Shown here: in pieces, positions 1 to 8,807 of the stretch
Numbering within the stretch: the stretch's first letter is position 1
Layout: every line of letters starts with the position of its first letter
NCBI GenBank assembly: GCA_029968055.1
Contig: JASCNX010000001.1
Coordinates: 868,001-932,000 of the forward strand
Direction: 5' to 3'
Length of the DNA: 64,000 nt
From: Xenophilus aerolatus
GTDB lineage: Bacteria; Pseudomonadota; Gammaproteobacteria; Burkholderiales; Burkholderiaceae_C
The notes under the pieces: model-generated
Databases searched by the model: none
Told to the model about the DNA's origin: nothing
The model's input: only the letters and a program-made list of their open reading frames with translations
Translations under genes and position numbers: made by a program

Positions 1-1365
1 CTTGAGCGCCGTGACCATCGTCAGGTGGCCCGTGGTGTAGAAGTGCACCACCGTGCACAGGACCAGCAGCGCCATGCTCTGGTAGAGCAGGTTGAGCGGG
101 TTGCCCGGCGCGTTGAAGAAGAAGATGTAGCCCAGGCCCAGCACCAGCCCCGGCACCGCCATGGGCAGCATCGCCATCAGCCGCACCAGCGGCCGGGCCG
201 GGCCGAGCCCGCGCGTCTTCTCGAGCAGGTAGGCGCCGACGAAGACCACGGCGGTGCCGAACACCGCGGTGCCTGCGGCCAGCTTCAGGCTGTTGAGCAG
301 CGCGTCACCCAGTTCGGCATCGACCAGGCCGGCCACGTAGTGATTCAGGCTGGGCGCCAGGTTGTAGGGCCACAGCGTGGCGAAGGAGGCGAACACCGCC
401 ATGCCGAACATGGCCAGCATCAGCGCCACGATCAGCGTGCAATACGCGGTCATTGCCGCATCGAAGCCCCGCGACGGCTGAGGCTGCAGCGCGACCGCGC
501 GTGCCGTGAGCATCGCCGTCTGACGGCGCTGCACGACGTGGTCGACGGCAAAGGTGAGCGCCGCCGGCGTGAGCAGCAGCAACGCCACCACCGCGCCGCG
601 CTGGAAGTCCTGCTGGCCGATGACGAGCTTGAAGACGTCGGTCGCCAGGACGTTGAAGTTGCCCCCGACCACTTTGGGGATGCCGAAATCGGTGATCACC
701 AGCGTGAAGGTGACGAGCGCTGCCGAGATCAGGCCGTACTTGGCCCCCGGCAGCGTGATGGTGAAGAAGCGGCGCAGGCGCCGGGTGCCCAAGGCGTCGG
801 CCGCCTCGTACAGGCGCGCGTCGGCCAGCGACAGCGCGGTGACCAGGATCATCAGCGCATGGGGGAACGTGGCGAAGCACTCGGCCAGCACGATGCCCGG
901 GGCGCCGTAGATGCCCTCGAAACCCAGCGCCAGCCAGAAATCCTTGGCCACGCCCTGGTTGCCGAACCAGTAGATGAGCGAGATGGCCGACAGCAGCGAT
1001 GGCGCCAGAAGCGGGAGCAGCGTGATGCTGCGGAAAATGCCTCTGGCCGGCATGCAGCTGCGCGTGAGCGCATACGCGAAGGCGAACGCCAGCGGGATCA
1101 CGATCACGGTGACCAGCGCCGACACCCAGACGCTGTTCCACAGGCTGTGCAGCAGCGCGGGCGACTGCAGGTAGGCGGCGAAGGCGGCCCAGCCGCTGCC
1201 CTGTTCCGCGTTGCGCACGGCCTGGGAGAGGATGGCGGCCAGCGGCAGGGCCAGGCCGACCACCAGGAAGAGCAGGATGCCGAGCAGCGCCGCATGCGCA
1301 AGGCGGTCGCTCCAGGGCACGCGCTGGCGCAGCGGCGGCGGCAACAGGACGGCGGTGGCGTTCAT
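1..1365 (-). CDS. phnV: 2-aminoethylphosphonate ABC transporter permease, PhnV type (3' end outside window)
   Basis: Inner-membrane permease of a binding-protein-dependent importer, here most likely for 2-aminoethylphosphonate. The 455 codons in view hold many hydrophobic segments (for example residues about 24-47 and 78-100) and a clear inner-membrane permease 'EAA' loop at residues 187-206, which contacts the ATPase. The protein seems to be of the long, two-module permease type, with a second set of membrane segments beginning near residue 320. The ATG shares four bases (ATGA) with the stop of the ATPase gene, so the two are translationally coupled. The left edge of the window cuts the gene, so its C-terminus and anything downstream in the operon are unseen. 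Substrate is inferred from the neighbours. A ferric-iron importer has the same architecture and is the main alternative. Confidence 0.88.
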   Translation of the reverse strand, partial: MNATAVLLPPPLRQRVPWSDRLAHAALLGILLFLVVGLALPLAAILSQAVRNAEQGSGWAAFAAYLQSPALLHSLWNSVWVSALVTVIVIPLAFAFAYALTRSCMPARGIFRSITLLPLLAPSLLSAISLIYWFGNQGVAKDFWLALGFEGIYGAPGIVLAECFATFPHALMILVTALSLADARLYEAADALGTRRLRRFFTITLPGAKYGLISAALVTFTLVITDFGIPKVVGGNFNVLATDVFKLVIGQQDFQRGAVVALLLLTPAALTFAVDHVVQRRQTAMLTARAVALQPQPSRGFDAAMTAYCTLIVALMLAMFGMAVFASFATLWPYNLAPSLNHYVAGLVDAELGDALLNSLKLAAGTAVFGTAVVFVGAYLLEKTRGLGPARPLVRLMAMLPMAVPGLVLGLGYIFFFNAPGNPLNLLYQSMALLVLCTVVHFYTTGHLTMVTALK

Positions 1366-2516
1366 TCCTGTCCCGCGGCGAACACGCGCAGCCGGTCCGT
1401 GCGCAGCGCGAAGTGCAGGCGCGCCCCCTCGCGCACCGAGAACTCGTCCATCTGGTTGAGCGAGAACTGCAGTTGCAGCGACTGGCCTCCCAGCGCTTCG
1501 ACCTGCACCTGCGCCAGGCAGTTGCCGCCGAGGAACTCGATATGGCGAACCGCGCCTTCACAGCGCCCGGGATGGTCGTCGGGCACGTCGATCATCAGCC
1601 GGTCCTCGGGCCGCAGGTAGAGCATGACGGGGCGGCCCGGGCGGAAGTCGGCGCCCTGCCCTTCGTCGCAGCGCAGCCGCAGTTCGCCGCAGCGGAACCA
1701 GTGGTCGCCCTCGGCCACGGCCTGCAGGCGGTTCACCTTGCCCACGAAATCGGCCACGAAGGGCGACGCCGGCGCCCGGTACACCTCGCGCGGCGTGCCG
1801 ACCTGCTCGATCACGCCGTGGTTCATCACCACGATGCGGTCGGCCACCGACAAGGCCTCTTCCTGGTCGTGCGTGACCATGATGGTCGTGACGCCGAGCT
1901 TGCGCTGCAGGGCGCGAATCTCGTTGCGCAGGTGCACGCGCACGATGGCGTCCAGGGCCGACAGCGGCTCGTCCAGCAGCAGCAATCCCGGCGAGGTGGC
2001 CAGGGCGCGCGCCAGCGCGACGCGCTGCTGCTGGCCCCCGGACATCTGCGCCGGGTACTTGGCGCCGCTGCCCGGCAAGCCGACCAGCGTCAGCAGTTCA
2101 TCGACGCGGGCGGCCACCTGGGCGCGCGGCTGCCTGCGGTTGACGAGCCCATAGGCGACGTTGTCGGCGATGCTCAGGTTGGGGAACAGCGCATAGGACT
2201 GGAACACGATCCCGTAGTCGCGCTGCGCGGGCGGCAGCACCGAGATGTCGCGCCCGGCCTGCAGGATGCGCCCCGCCGTCTGCGTCTCCAGGCCCGCGAT
2301 GATCCGAAGCAGCGTGGTCTTGCCGCAACCCGAGGGGCCGAGGAAGCACACGAACTCGCCGCGTGCGATGGCCAGGTCGATCTGCGACAGCGCGGAGAAG
2401 CTGCCGAAGCGCTTGCCCACGCCTTGCAGGCGCAGGTAGCCCTCCTCCTGCGCCGCGAGGCCGGTGGGCATGGAGACAGCGGCGTCCATCGCGTCGTGGC
2501 CGCGCCGTGCCCACAT
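1362..2516 (-). CDS. phnT: 2-aminoethylphosphonate ABC transporter ATP-binding protein, PhnT type
   Basis: Cytoplasmic ATPase that drives the PhnS/PhnV phosphonate importer. The 384-residue reading has Walker A GPSGCGKT at about 60-67, the ABC signature MSGGQQQR at 158-165, Walker B LLLLDEP at 178-184 and a C-terminal TOBE-like regulatory domain, the layout of the CUT1/Fe-type ATPases. The start chosen is the ATG whose first bases lie in the stop codon of the preceding binding-protein gene (TAATG). A second in-frame ATG ten codons in is possible. The gene sits between the binding protein and the permease with no spacing, in an operon read leftwards. Confidence 0.93.
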   Translation of the reverse strand: MWARRGHDAMDAAVSMPTGLAAQEEGYLRLQGVGKRFGSFSALSQIDLAIARGEFVCFLGPSGCGKTTLLRIIAGLETQTAGRILQAGRDISVLPPAQRDYGIVFQSYALFPNLSIADNVAYGLVNRRQPRAQVAARVDELLTLVGLPGSGAKYPAQMSGGQQQRVALARALATSPGLLLLDEPLSALDAIVRVHLRNEIRALQRKLGVTTIMVTHDQEEALSVADRIVVMNHGVIEQVGTPREVYRAPASPFVADFVGKVNRLQAVAEGDHWFRCGELRLRCDEGQGADFRPGRPVMLYLRPEDRLMIDVPDDHPGRCEGAVRHIEFLGGNCLAQVQVEALGGQSLQLQFSLNQMDEFSVREGARLHFALRTDRLRVFAAGQE

Positions 2517-3550
2517 TACTTCTTGGCCTCGCTCTTGGCGTCGTAGCGCTTCGACCATTCGGCCAGGATGCGCTCGCGGTTCACCGCCGACTGCTCGAAG
2601 TTCATCTTGATCAGGCGCGACTCGTAGTCGGCCGGGATGTTCGCCAGCTTCGGCGCAACGCCCGGCTGTGCGGTGGTCGCGAAGTTCTTGCCGTAGAGCA
2701 GCATGGCGTCCTTGGACGAGGCCCAGTCGGCCAGCTTCTTCGCCGCATCCAGCTTCTTGGTGCCCTTGTAGATGGCGAAGCCTTCCAGGTCCCAGCCCAG
2801 GCCTTCCTTGGGGAAGACCAGCTCGATCGGCGCACCCTTGGCCTTGTTGGTGTGGCCGCGGTACTCGAAGGAGATGCCGGCCACGTACTCGCCGGCCGCC
2901 GCCATGTTGCAGGGCTTGGAGCCGGAATGCGTGTACTGCCCGATGTTGTCGTGCAGTGCGTCCATGTACTTCCAGCCGCCGCCCTTGCCGTTGTCATCGC
3001 CCCAGAGCTGGAGCCAGGCCGCCACATCGAAGTAGCCGGTGCCCGAGGACGCCGGGTTGGGCATCACGACCTGGCCCTTGAACTCGGGCTTGAGCAGGTC
3101 CTTCCAGGCGGTCGGCACGGCGATGTTCTTCTTCTTGGCCTCGACCGTGTTGAAGCACACCACGGCGCCGAACACGTCCATGCCGAACCAGGCCGGCGGC
3201 GACTTCTTGTCGCGGTACTGCGGCATGATCGCGTCGAGGTTCAGCGGCGCATAGGGTTCGAGCATGCCGTTCTTGTCGAACAGGGCCAGGCTCGAGGCGG
3301 CCACGCCCCAGATCGCGTCGGCCTGCGGGTTCGCCTTTTCGGCCAGCAGCTTGGCGGTGATGACGCCCGTGGAATCGCGCACCCACTTGATGTCGATCGT
3401 GGGATTCACCTTGTTGAAGGCCTCCTGGTAGGCCTTGAGCTGATCGGTCTCCAGCGCGGTGTAGACCGTCAGCTGCGTCTTCTGCGCCAGCGCCGACGTT
3501 GCGCAAGCCAGGCCGATGAATGCGGCCACGATGTGTTTTGCGTACTGCAT
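2516..3550 (-). CDS. phnS: 2-aminoethylphosphonate-binding periplasmic protein, PhnS type
   Basis: Periplasmic substrate-binding protein of the importer, 344 residues. It has a Sec signal peptide with a probable cut after ALA at residue 22, then an extracellular solute-binding family 1 fold starting at LTVYTALE. The start is set by a GAGGAG ribosome site six bases before the ATG. An upstream in-frame methionine has no such site. It is the first gene of the leftward operon and is divergent from the GntR regulator, which is the layout of betaproteobacterial phosphonate loci. The family also includes iron-binding proteins, but the HD oxygenase and the other phosphonate-associated genes beside it favour aminoethylphosphonate. 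Confidence 0.92.
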   Translation of the reverse strand: MQYAKHIVAAFIGLACATSALAQKTQLTVYTALETDQLKAYQEAFNKVNPTIDIKWVRDSTGVITAKLLAEKANPQADAIWGVAASSLALFDKNGMLEPYAPLNLDAIMPQYRDKKSPPAWFGMDVFGAVVCFNTVEAKKKNIAVPTAWKDLLKPEFKGQVVMPNPASSGTGYFDVAAWLQLWGDDNGKGGGWKYMDALHDNIGQYTHSGSKPCNMAAAGEYVAGISFEYRGHTNKAKGAPIELVFPKEGLGWDLEGFAIYKGTKKLDAAKKLADWASSKDAMLLYGKNFATTAQPGVAPKLANIPADYESRLIKMNFEQSAVNRERILAEWSKRYDAKSEAKK

Positions 3551-3655
3551 GAGCAACTCCTCATCGAAAAATGAAAGGCGAATGTGCCGGCGGGACAAGA
3601 CATCCCCGTGACACACGCGCCAAGCAAAATCGGGGCCTGCTCGGGTTGATCGTCA

Positions 3656-3681
3656 ATTGTCTTTTGCAGATCGTAGACAAT
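3656..3681. promoter_or_regulatory. Inverted repeat between phnS and the GntR gene, probable operator
   Basis: The divergent promoter region of 158 bp contains a perfect 7-bp inverted repeat, ATTGTCT and AGACAAT, separated by 12 bases. GntR/FCD regulators usually bind short dyads of this kind between themselves and their target operon. Binding is inferred, not shown. No clear -35/-10 pair could be fixed on either strand. Confidence 0.45.
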
Positions 3682-3708
3682 CTTCACTCTGCCGCTTAGC
3701 ATCCGCCC

Positions 3709-4443
3709 ATGCCCGCCAAGAAGATCTCGCCCCACCCGGTCATCGCACAGCTTCAGTGCAATTCGCTGGCGAACGTGGTGCAGACGGAGATCGAGCGCAT
3801 GATCCTGGACGGCGAACTGGCCTCGGGCGCCAAGCTCACGGAATCCACCCTGGCCGATCAGTTGGGCGTGTCCCGGGGTCCCGTGCGCGAGGCCTTCCGC
3901 ATGCTCGAAGAGGCCGGCCTGGTCCGCACCGAGAAGAACCGCGGCGTGTTCGTGCGCGATGTGCCGATCGAAGAGGCGCTGGAGATCTTCGAAGTGCGGG
4001 CCGCCATGGACCTGTACGTGGGCCGCAAGGTCGCGCAGTCCGCGTCGGCGGCCCAGGTGCGCGAATTGCGACAACTGGTCGATGCGATGGACCAGGCCGT
4101 CAAGGCCGGCAACGCGCGCGACTACCACCGCTTCAATCTCTCGTTCCACGACCGGCTGCTCGAACTGGCCGGCAACGCCAAGCTGCTGGCCACCTACCGC
4201 AAGCTGGTCAACGAACTGTCGCTGTTCCGGCGCCAGAACCTCACCGGCGAATCGATGGCGGTGTACTCGCGCGAGCATCGGCAGATCGTGAAAGCCATCG
4301 CGGCCGGCGACGCCGAGGCGGCCGGCCAGGCGATGTACCAGCACGTGATGAACAGCCGGGAGCGCACCCTTCGCAACCACGCAGCGCGGCAGGCGGATGC
4401 GGCGCACGCCGCAGGCACTGCGCCGCACGCGGTGGCGGCCTGA
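3709..4443 (+). CDS. phnR: GntR-family (FCD) regulator of phosphonate utilisation
   Basis: Cytoplasmic transcription factor of 244 residues. A winged-helix GntR domain occupies about residues 20-85 (the recognition part reads SRGPVREAFRMLEEAGLV), and an all-helical FCD ligand-binding domain fills 90-220. It belongs by context to the betaproteobacterial regulators found with phosphonate genes. It is divergent from phnS and is followed 13 bases later by the HD oxygenase gene, so it can control both arms. The ligand may be aminoethylphosphonate or a breakdown product, which the sequence cannot tell. The in-frame ATG used directly follows the dyad-containing intergenic region. Confidence 0.88.
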   Translation: MPAKKISPHPVIAQLQCNSLANVVQTEIERMILDGELASGAKLTESTLADQLGVSRGPVREAFRMLEEAGLVRTEKNRGVFVRDVPIEEALEIFEVRAAMDLYVGRKVAQSASAAQVRELRQLVDAMDQAVKAGNARDYHRFNLSFHDRLLELAGNAKLLATYRKLVNELSLFRRQNLTGESMAVYSREHRQIVKAIAAGDAEAAGQAMYQHVMNSRERTLRNHAARQADAAHAAGTAPHAVAA

Positions 4444-4456
4444 CGGGAACGGTGCC

Positions 4457-5014
4457 ATGGCCCTGACCCTGGACGACATCGCCGCGCTCTTCGAGCGGCA
4501 AGGTGCCGCACAGTACAGCGGCGAGCCGGTCACCCAACTCGAGCATGCGCTCCAGTGCGCGCTGCTCGCCGAGCAAGCCGGCGCCGACGACGAGCTGGTC
4601 ACGGCCGCCCTGCTCCACGACCTGGGCCACCTGCTCAACCAACAGGGCGAATCGCCAACCCTGCGCGGCATCGACGACCTGCACCAGTTCTACGCCCTGC
4701 CCTTCCTGCGCGGACTGTTCTCCGACCGCGTGCTCGATGCCATCCGCTGGCATGTCGATGCCAAGCGCTACCTGTGCGCGTCACGGCCGGATTACGAGGC
4801 CTCGCTCTCGGAGGATTCGAAGCGAAGCCTGGCCCTGCAAGGCGGCGTCTTCTCCGCGTCCGACGCGCGCGCCTTCCTCGACCGGCCCCACGCCCGGGAT
4901 GCCGTGCGCGTGCGGCTGTGGGACGACGCGGCCAAACAGGCCGGCCTGGCCACGCCGCCGCTGGCCCACTACCTGGCGCGCGCCCGACGCTGCGGCACAG
5001 GCGCCCCGGCGTGA
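4457..5014 (+). CDS. phnZ: PhnZ-type HD-domain oxygenase of phosphonate degradation
   Basis: Probable di-iron oxygenase that cleaves the C-P bond of a 1-hydroxy-phosphonate. The PhnZ reaction turns (R)-1-hydroxy-2-aminoethylphosphonate into glycine and phosphate. The 185-residue protein keeps every metal and substrate residue I know from PhnZ, shifted by four or five positions: Tyr20, Glu23, His30, His54-Asp55, His58, His76, His99, Lys103 and Asp156. That separates it from ordinary HD phosphohydrolases. The ATG at this start gives a protein of the expected size, and a longer upstream reading overlaps phnR. The alpha-ketoglutarate hydroxylase PhnY that makes its substrate is not in the window. 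Confidence 0.88.
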   Translation: MALTLDDIAALFERQGAAQYSGEPVTQLEHALQCALLAEQAGADDELVTAALLHDLGHLLNQQGESPTLRGIDDLHQFYALPFLRGLFSDRVLDAIRWHVDAKRYLCASRPDYEASLSEDSKRSLALQGGVFSASDARAFLDRPHARDAVRVRLWDDAAKQAGLATPPLAHYLARARRCGTGAPA

Positions 5015-5880
5015 CGCTGACCGGGCCGGTCGCGCTCGCGGTGCTCTTCGGCGCGCTGCTGCACGCCAGCTGGAACGCGCTGATCAAGTCGGCCACCGAC
5101 AAGGAACTGGACACGGCGCTGATCCACAGCATCGGTTTTTTCCTTGCCTTTCCGCTGCTGCTGTTCACCGGGCTGCCGGCGGCGGCGTCCTGGCCCTACC
5201 TGCTGGCCTCGATGGCGGTGCACATCGGCTACTACGTCGCGCTGGCCGGCGCCTATCGGCATGGCGAGCTCGGCCTGACCTACCCCGTGATGCGCGGCTG
5301 TGCGCCGCTGCTGGTCGCCTTGAGCAGCCATGCGCTGATCGGCGAATCGATCTCGCCGATGGCCTGGGCGGGCGTGGCCGCGGTGTGCGCCGGCGTGGTG
5401 CTGCTGGGCCTGTCGCCCGCCAGCCTGCACGCGGCCGACGGCCACCGCGGCAAGGCGCTGCGCTTTGCGCTGTGCAACGCGGGCATCATCGCGGTCTACA
5501 CCGTCGTGGACGGCCTGGGTGTGCGCGCTTCGGGCGATGCCGCGGCCTACGTGGCGGCGCTCTTTCTCTTCGATGGCGTGCCCTACCTTCTGCTGGTGCT
5601 GTGGCGGCGCGGACCGCAGGGCCGCCCCGCCGCATGGCGCTACATGGCGGGCCGCTGGCGCATCGCCTGCCTGGGCACCGTCGCCTCGCTGGGAAGCTAC
5701 GGCATCGCGCTGTGGGCCATGACGCGTGCGCCCGTGGCCGTGGTGGCTGCGCTGCGCGAGACCTCGGTGCTCTTCGCAGCGCTCATCGGCACCCTGTGGC
5801 TCAAGGAGCGCTTCGGCCTGCAGCGAGCGCTGGGCACCGGTGTGGTGGTCGCGGGCGTGATGGCGCTGCGCTTCGGCTGA
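5011..5880 (+). CDS. DMT/EamA-like membrane transporter associated with phosphonate use
   Basis: Integral membrane protein of 289 residues with about ten hydrophobic helices in two EamA-like halves. It matches the type of 'phosphonate-utilisation-associated' membrane protein found next to PhnZ-like genes. It starts at a GTG that overlaps the stop of phnZ (GTGA), so it is translationally coupled to it. The transported compound is unknown. Import of a phosphonate or export of an amine product are both possible. It ends 9 bases before the convergent decarboxylase gene. Confidence 0.82.
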   Translation: MTLTGPVALAVLFGALLHASWNALIKSATDKELDTALIHSIGFFLAFPLLLFTGLPAAASWPYLLASMAVHIGYYVALAGAYRHGELGLTYPVMRGCAPLLVALSSHALIGESISPMAWAGVAAVCAGVVLLGLSPASLHAADGHRGKALRFALCNAGIIAVYTVVDGLGVRASGDAAAYVAALFLFDGVPYLLLVLWRRGPQGRPAAWRYMAGRWRIACLGTVASLGSYGIALWAMTRAPVAVVAALRETSVLFAALIGTLWLKERFGLQRALGTGVVVAGVMALRFG

Positions 5881-5889
5881 GGCCGTGCG

Positions 5890-8244
5890 TCAGACCGTTC
5901 GGCCGAAGGGGCCGTCGGCACCGACCTGGACCAGGTTGTCCTCGCTCGCCAGCGGTTGCGGTTCCTGCTCGCCGCGGCCGTTCGCCACGCAGTCGGCGTA
6001 ATAGCGCACATTCCCCTCCTCGTCCTCGAGTTCGACCAACCCGTGGATGTCGGTCTCGAAGCCCGGGCACTTGGTGTTGAACTCGCGCGAGAACTTCAGG
6101 TAGTCGACGATCTTCTTGTTGAACACCTCGCCCGGAATCAGCAGCGGGATGCCCGGCGGGTACGGCGTGATCAGGCTGGTCGTGATGCGGCCTTCGAGGT
6201 GGTCGATCTCGACGCGCTCGGTCTTGCGGTGCGCGATGTGCGCATAGGCGTCGCTGGGCTTCATCGCGGGCGTGAGGTCCGACAGGTACATCTCGGTGGT
6301 CAGCCGGGCGATGTCGTACTCGGCGTACATCTTGTGCACGTGCTGGCACAGGTCGCGCAGCCCCATGCGCTCGTAGCGCTTGTGCTGCTGGCAGAACTCC
6401 GGAAGGATGCGCCACATCGGCTGGTTGCGCTCGTAGTCGTCCTTGAACTGCTGCAAGGCGGTGAGCAGCGTGTTCCAGCGGCCCTTGGTGATGCCGATGG
6501 TGAACATGATGAAGAAGCTGTACAGGCCCGTCTTCTCCACGATCACGCCGTGCTCGGCCAGGAACTTGGTGACGATGCTGGCCGGAATGCCGCTCTCGGC
6601 GAAGTTGCCGTCCATGTCCAGCCCGGGCGTCACGATGGTCGACTTGATGGGGTCGAGCATGTTGAAGCCGTCCGCCAGCGCGCCGAAGCCGTGCCATTTG
6701 GCATCGCGGTCGTCGCCCTTGATGACCCAGTCGTCGGCCCGGCCGATGCCCTCGTCCGCGAGCTTGTCGGGTCCCCAGACCTTGAACCACCAGTCGTTCT
6801 CGCCGAACTCGGCCTCGACCTGGCGCATGGCACGGCGGAAGTCGAGCGCCTCCAGGATGCTCTCTTCGACCAGGGCCGTGCCGCCGGGCGGCTCCATCAT
6901 CGCGGCCGCCACGTCGCAGCTGGCGATGATCGCGTACTGCGGCGAGGTGCTGGTGTGCATCAGGAAGGCCTCGTTGAACAGGTGCCGGTCCAGCTTGCGG
7001 TGCTGCGAGTCCTGCACCAGCACATGGCTGGCCTGGCTGATGCCCGCCAGCAGCTTGTGCGTGGACTGGGTCGAGAACACCAGCGTTTCCTGCGGCCGCG
7101 CCCGCTTCTTGCCCATGGCGTGGTAGGGGCCGTAGAAGGGGTGGAACGCGGCGTGCGGCAGCCAGGCTTCGTCGAAGTGCAGCGTGTCGACGTACCCGTC
7201 CACGGCCTTCTTGATCGTCTCGGTGTTGTAGACCACGCCGTCGTAGGTCGACTGCGTGAGCGTGAGGATGCGCGGCTTCACCGTGTCGGCGTCGACGCCC
7301 TTGAGCAGCGGGTTGGCCCGGATCTTCGCCTTGATCGACTCCACGTCGAACTCCTGGCGCGGTATGGGCCCGATGATGCCGAAGTGGTTGCGCGTGGGCT
7401 TCAGGAAGACCGGGATCGCGCCGGTCATGATGATGGCGTGCAGGTTGGACTTGTGGCAGTTGCGGTCCACGACCACCACGTCGCCTGGCGCCACCGTGTG
7501 GTGCCACACCATCTTGTTGCTGGTGCTGGTGCCGTTGGTGACGAAGAAGCAGTGGTCGGCATTGAAGATGCGGGCGGCGTTGCGCTCGCTCTCAGCCACC
7601 GGACCGGTGTGGTCGAGCAGCTGGCCGAGTTCTTCCACCGCATTGCACACGTCGGCGCGCAGCATGTTCTCGCCGAAGAACTGGTGGAACATCTGGCCCA
7701 CGGGGCTTTTCAGGAATGCAACGCCGCCCGAGTGGCCAGGGCAATGCCACGAATAGGAGCCGTCCTCGGCATAGTCCAGCAGGGCCTTGAAGAACGGCGG
7801 CTGCACGCCCTCGAGGTAGCTCTTGGCCTCGCGGATGATGTGGCGGGCCACGAACTCCGGCGTGTCCTCGAACATGTGGATGAAGCCGTGCAGCTCGCGC
7901 AGGATGTCGTTGGGCAGATGGCGCGAGGTCTTCGTCTCGCCATAGATGTAGATCGGAACGTCCGAGTTCTTGCGGCGCACCTCGTCGATGAAGGTGCGCA
8001 GGTTGAGCACCGCCGGGTCCATGTCCGGCCCGCCGCTGAACTCCTCGTCGTCGATCGACAGGATGAAGGCGCTGGCCCGGCTTTGCTGCTGGGCGAACTG
8101 CGACAGGTCGCCGTAGCTGGTGACGCCCAGGACCTCGAACCCCTCCGACTCGATGGCCTGCGCCAGGGCACGGATGCCCAGCCCCGAGGTGTTCTCGGAG
8201 CGGAAGTCCTCGTCGATGATGACGATGGGGAAGCGGAATTTCAT
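5890..8244 (-). CDS. Orn/Lys/Arg decarboxylase, PLP fold I, large inducible type
   Basis: Cytoplasmic PLP enzyme of 784 residues that decarboxylates a basic amino acid to its polyamine or diamine. It has the N-terminal wing (response-regulator-like) domain at about 1-130, the PLP domain with FDEAW (Asp358) and the Schiff-base lysine Lys397 in STQSTHK, and the C-terminal domain. Length fits the inducible AdiA/CadA/SpeC group. Which of arginine, lysine or ornithine is used cannot be decided by eye. Arginine is slightly favoured because such long forms in Burkholderiales are usually called arginine decarboxylases. It is monocistronic and divergent from the NfeD gene across 116 bp. The function is housekeeping polyamine supply or acid response. 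Confidence 0.93.
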   Translation of the reverse strand: MKFRFPIVIIDEDFRSENTSGLGIRALAQAIESEGFEVLGVTSYGDLSQFAQQQSRASAFILSIDDEEFSGGPDMDPAVLNLRTFIDEVRRKNSDVPIYIYGETKTSRHLPNDILRELHGFIHMFEDTPEFVARHIIREAKSYLEGVQPPFFKALLDYAEDGSYSWHCPGHSGGVAFLKSPVGQMFHQFFGENMLRADVCNAVEELGQLLDHTGPVAESERNAARIFNADHCFFVTNGTSTSNKMVWHHTVAPGDVVVVDRNCHKSNLHAIIMTGAIPVFLKPTRNHFGIIGPIPRQEFDVESIKAKIRANPLLKGVDADTVKPRILTLTQSTYDGVVYNTETIKKAVDGYVDTLHFDEAWLPHAAFHPFYGPYHAMGKKRARPQETLVFSTQSTHKLLAGISQASHVLVQDSQHRKLDRHLFNEAFLMHTSTSPQYAIIASCDVAAAMMEPPGGTALVEESILEALDFRRAMRQVEAEFGENDWWFKVWGPDKLADEGIGRADDWVIKGDDRDAKWHGFGALADGFNMLDPIKSTIVTPGLDMDGNFAESGIPASIVTKFLAEHGVIVEKTGLYSFFIMFTIGITKGRWNTLLTALQQFKDDYERNQPMWRILPEFCQQHKRYERMGLRDLCQHVHKMYAEYDIARLTTEMYLSDLTPAMKPSDAYAHIAHRKTERVEIDHLEGRITTSLITPYPPGIPLLIPGEVFNKKIVDYLKFSREFNTKCPGFETDIHGLVELEDEEGNVRYYADCVANGRGEQEPQPLASEDNLVQVGADGPFGRTV

Positions 8245-8360
8245 GGGCGCTGGCTCCGGTGGGGCGTGCGAATAAAGGCGCGAAGTGTAAGGAATTCAAA
8301 TGAACGGGGCGTGGTGCCCATGCCCCAGAATCGAGGCCCGTCCGCGAGAGAGGAGATGAG

Positions 8361-8783
8361 ATGGCGAATTCAACCCTGTGGTGGCTGCTGGCTGGTGCGG
8401 CCGTGGCGCTCGAACTGCTGTCGGGCACGGTCTACCTGCTGCTGATCGGCATCGCTTTCGCGGCAGCCGCGGTGTCGGCCCACCTGGGCTTCGCCATCAC
8501 GGTACAGCTCCTGGTGGCAGCCGTCGTCGGCGTGGGTGCCGTGGTGGCGTGGTACCTCACCCACCGTGGCGCGCCCGTCGTGCCCAGCGGGGCCAGCCGC
8601 GACCTCAACCTGGACGTGGGCGAAAGCGTGCACGTGGAGGCCTGGAACGCCGATGGAACGGCTACGGTGCGCCACCGCGGCGCCCAGTGGACGGTGGTCG
8701 TCCGGCCCGGCGCAACGCCAGTCGCCGGCCTGAACCGCATCGTCGAGGTGATGGGCAACCGCCTCGTCGTCGAGAAAATCTGA
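8361..8783 (+). CDS. NfeD-family membrane protein (YbbJ-like)
   Basis: Membrane protein of 140 residues. Three hydrophobic helices lie between residues 5 and 67, followed by a soluble OB-fold of about 70 residues at the C-terminus, which is the short NfeD form without a protease domain. It lies 24 bases upstream of the stomatin-like gene and is probably cotranscribed with it. NfeD/stomatin pairs are widely conserved and are thought to organise membrane microdomains. No substrate can be assigned. Confidence 0.9.
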   Translation: MANSTLWWLLAGAAVALELLSGTVYLLLIGIAFAAAAVSAHLGFAITVQLLVAAVVGVGAVVAWYLTHRGAPVVPSGASRDLNLDVGESVHVEAWNADGTATVRHRGAQWTVVVRPGATPVAGLNRIVEVMGNRLVVEKI

Positions 8784-8807
8784 AACAACGAAATCAAAGG
8801 AAGAGTC

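Noticed and set aside
25-1620. A 531-residue open frame opposite the phnV gene
   Set aside because: Same artefact: it lies antisense to phnV and phnT and has the Gln/Arg/His-rich composition of a shadow.
3550-3616. A longer N-terminus for PhnS, starting 22 codons upstream
   Set aside because: The longer form has no signal peptide at its start and lacks a good ribosome site. The inner ATG has GAGGAG in front and a normal signal peptide.
1-5880. An iron(III) importer instead of a phosphonate importer for the left operon
   Set aside because: The ABC parts alone would allow it, but the divergent GntR/FCD regulator, the PhnZ-type oxygenase with its complete active site and the associated membrane protein all point to phosphonate.
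5956-8445. An 829-residue open frame opposite the decarboxylase
   Set aside because: Antisense to a fully supported PLP enzyme, and its sequence has no domain pattern.
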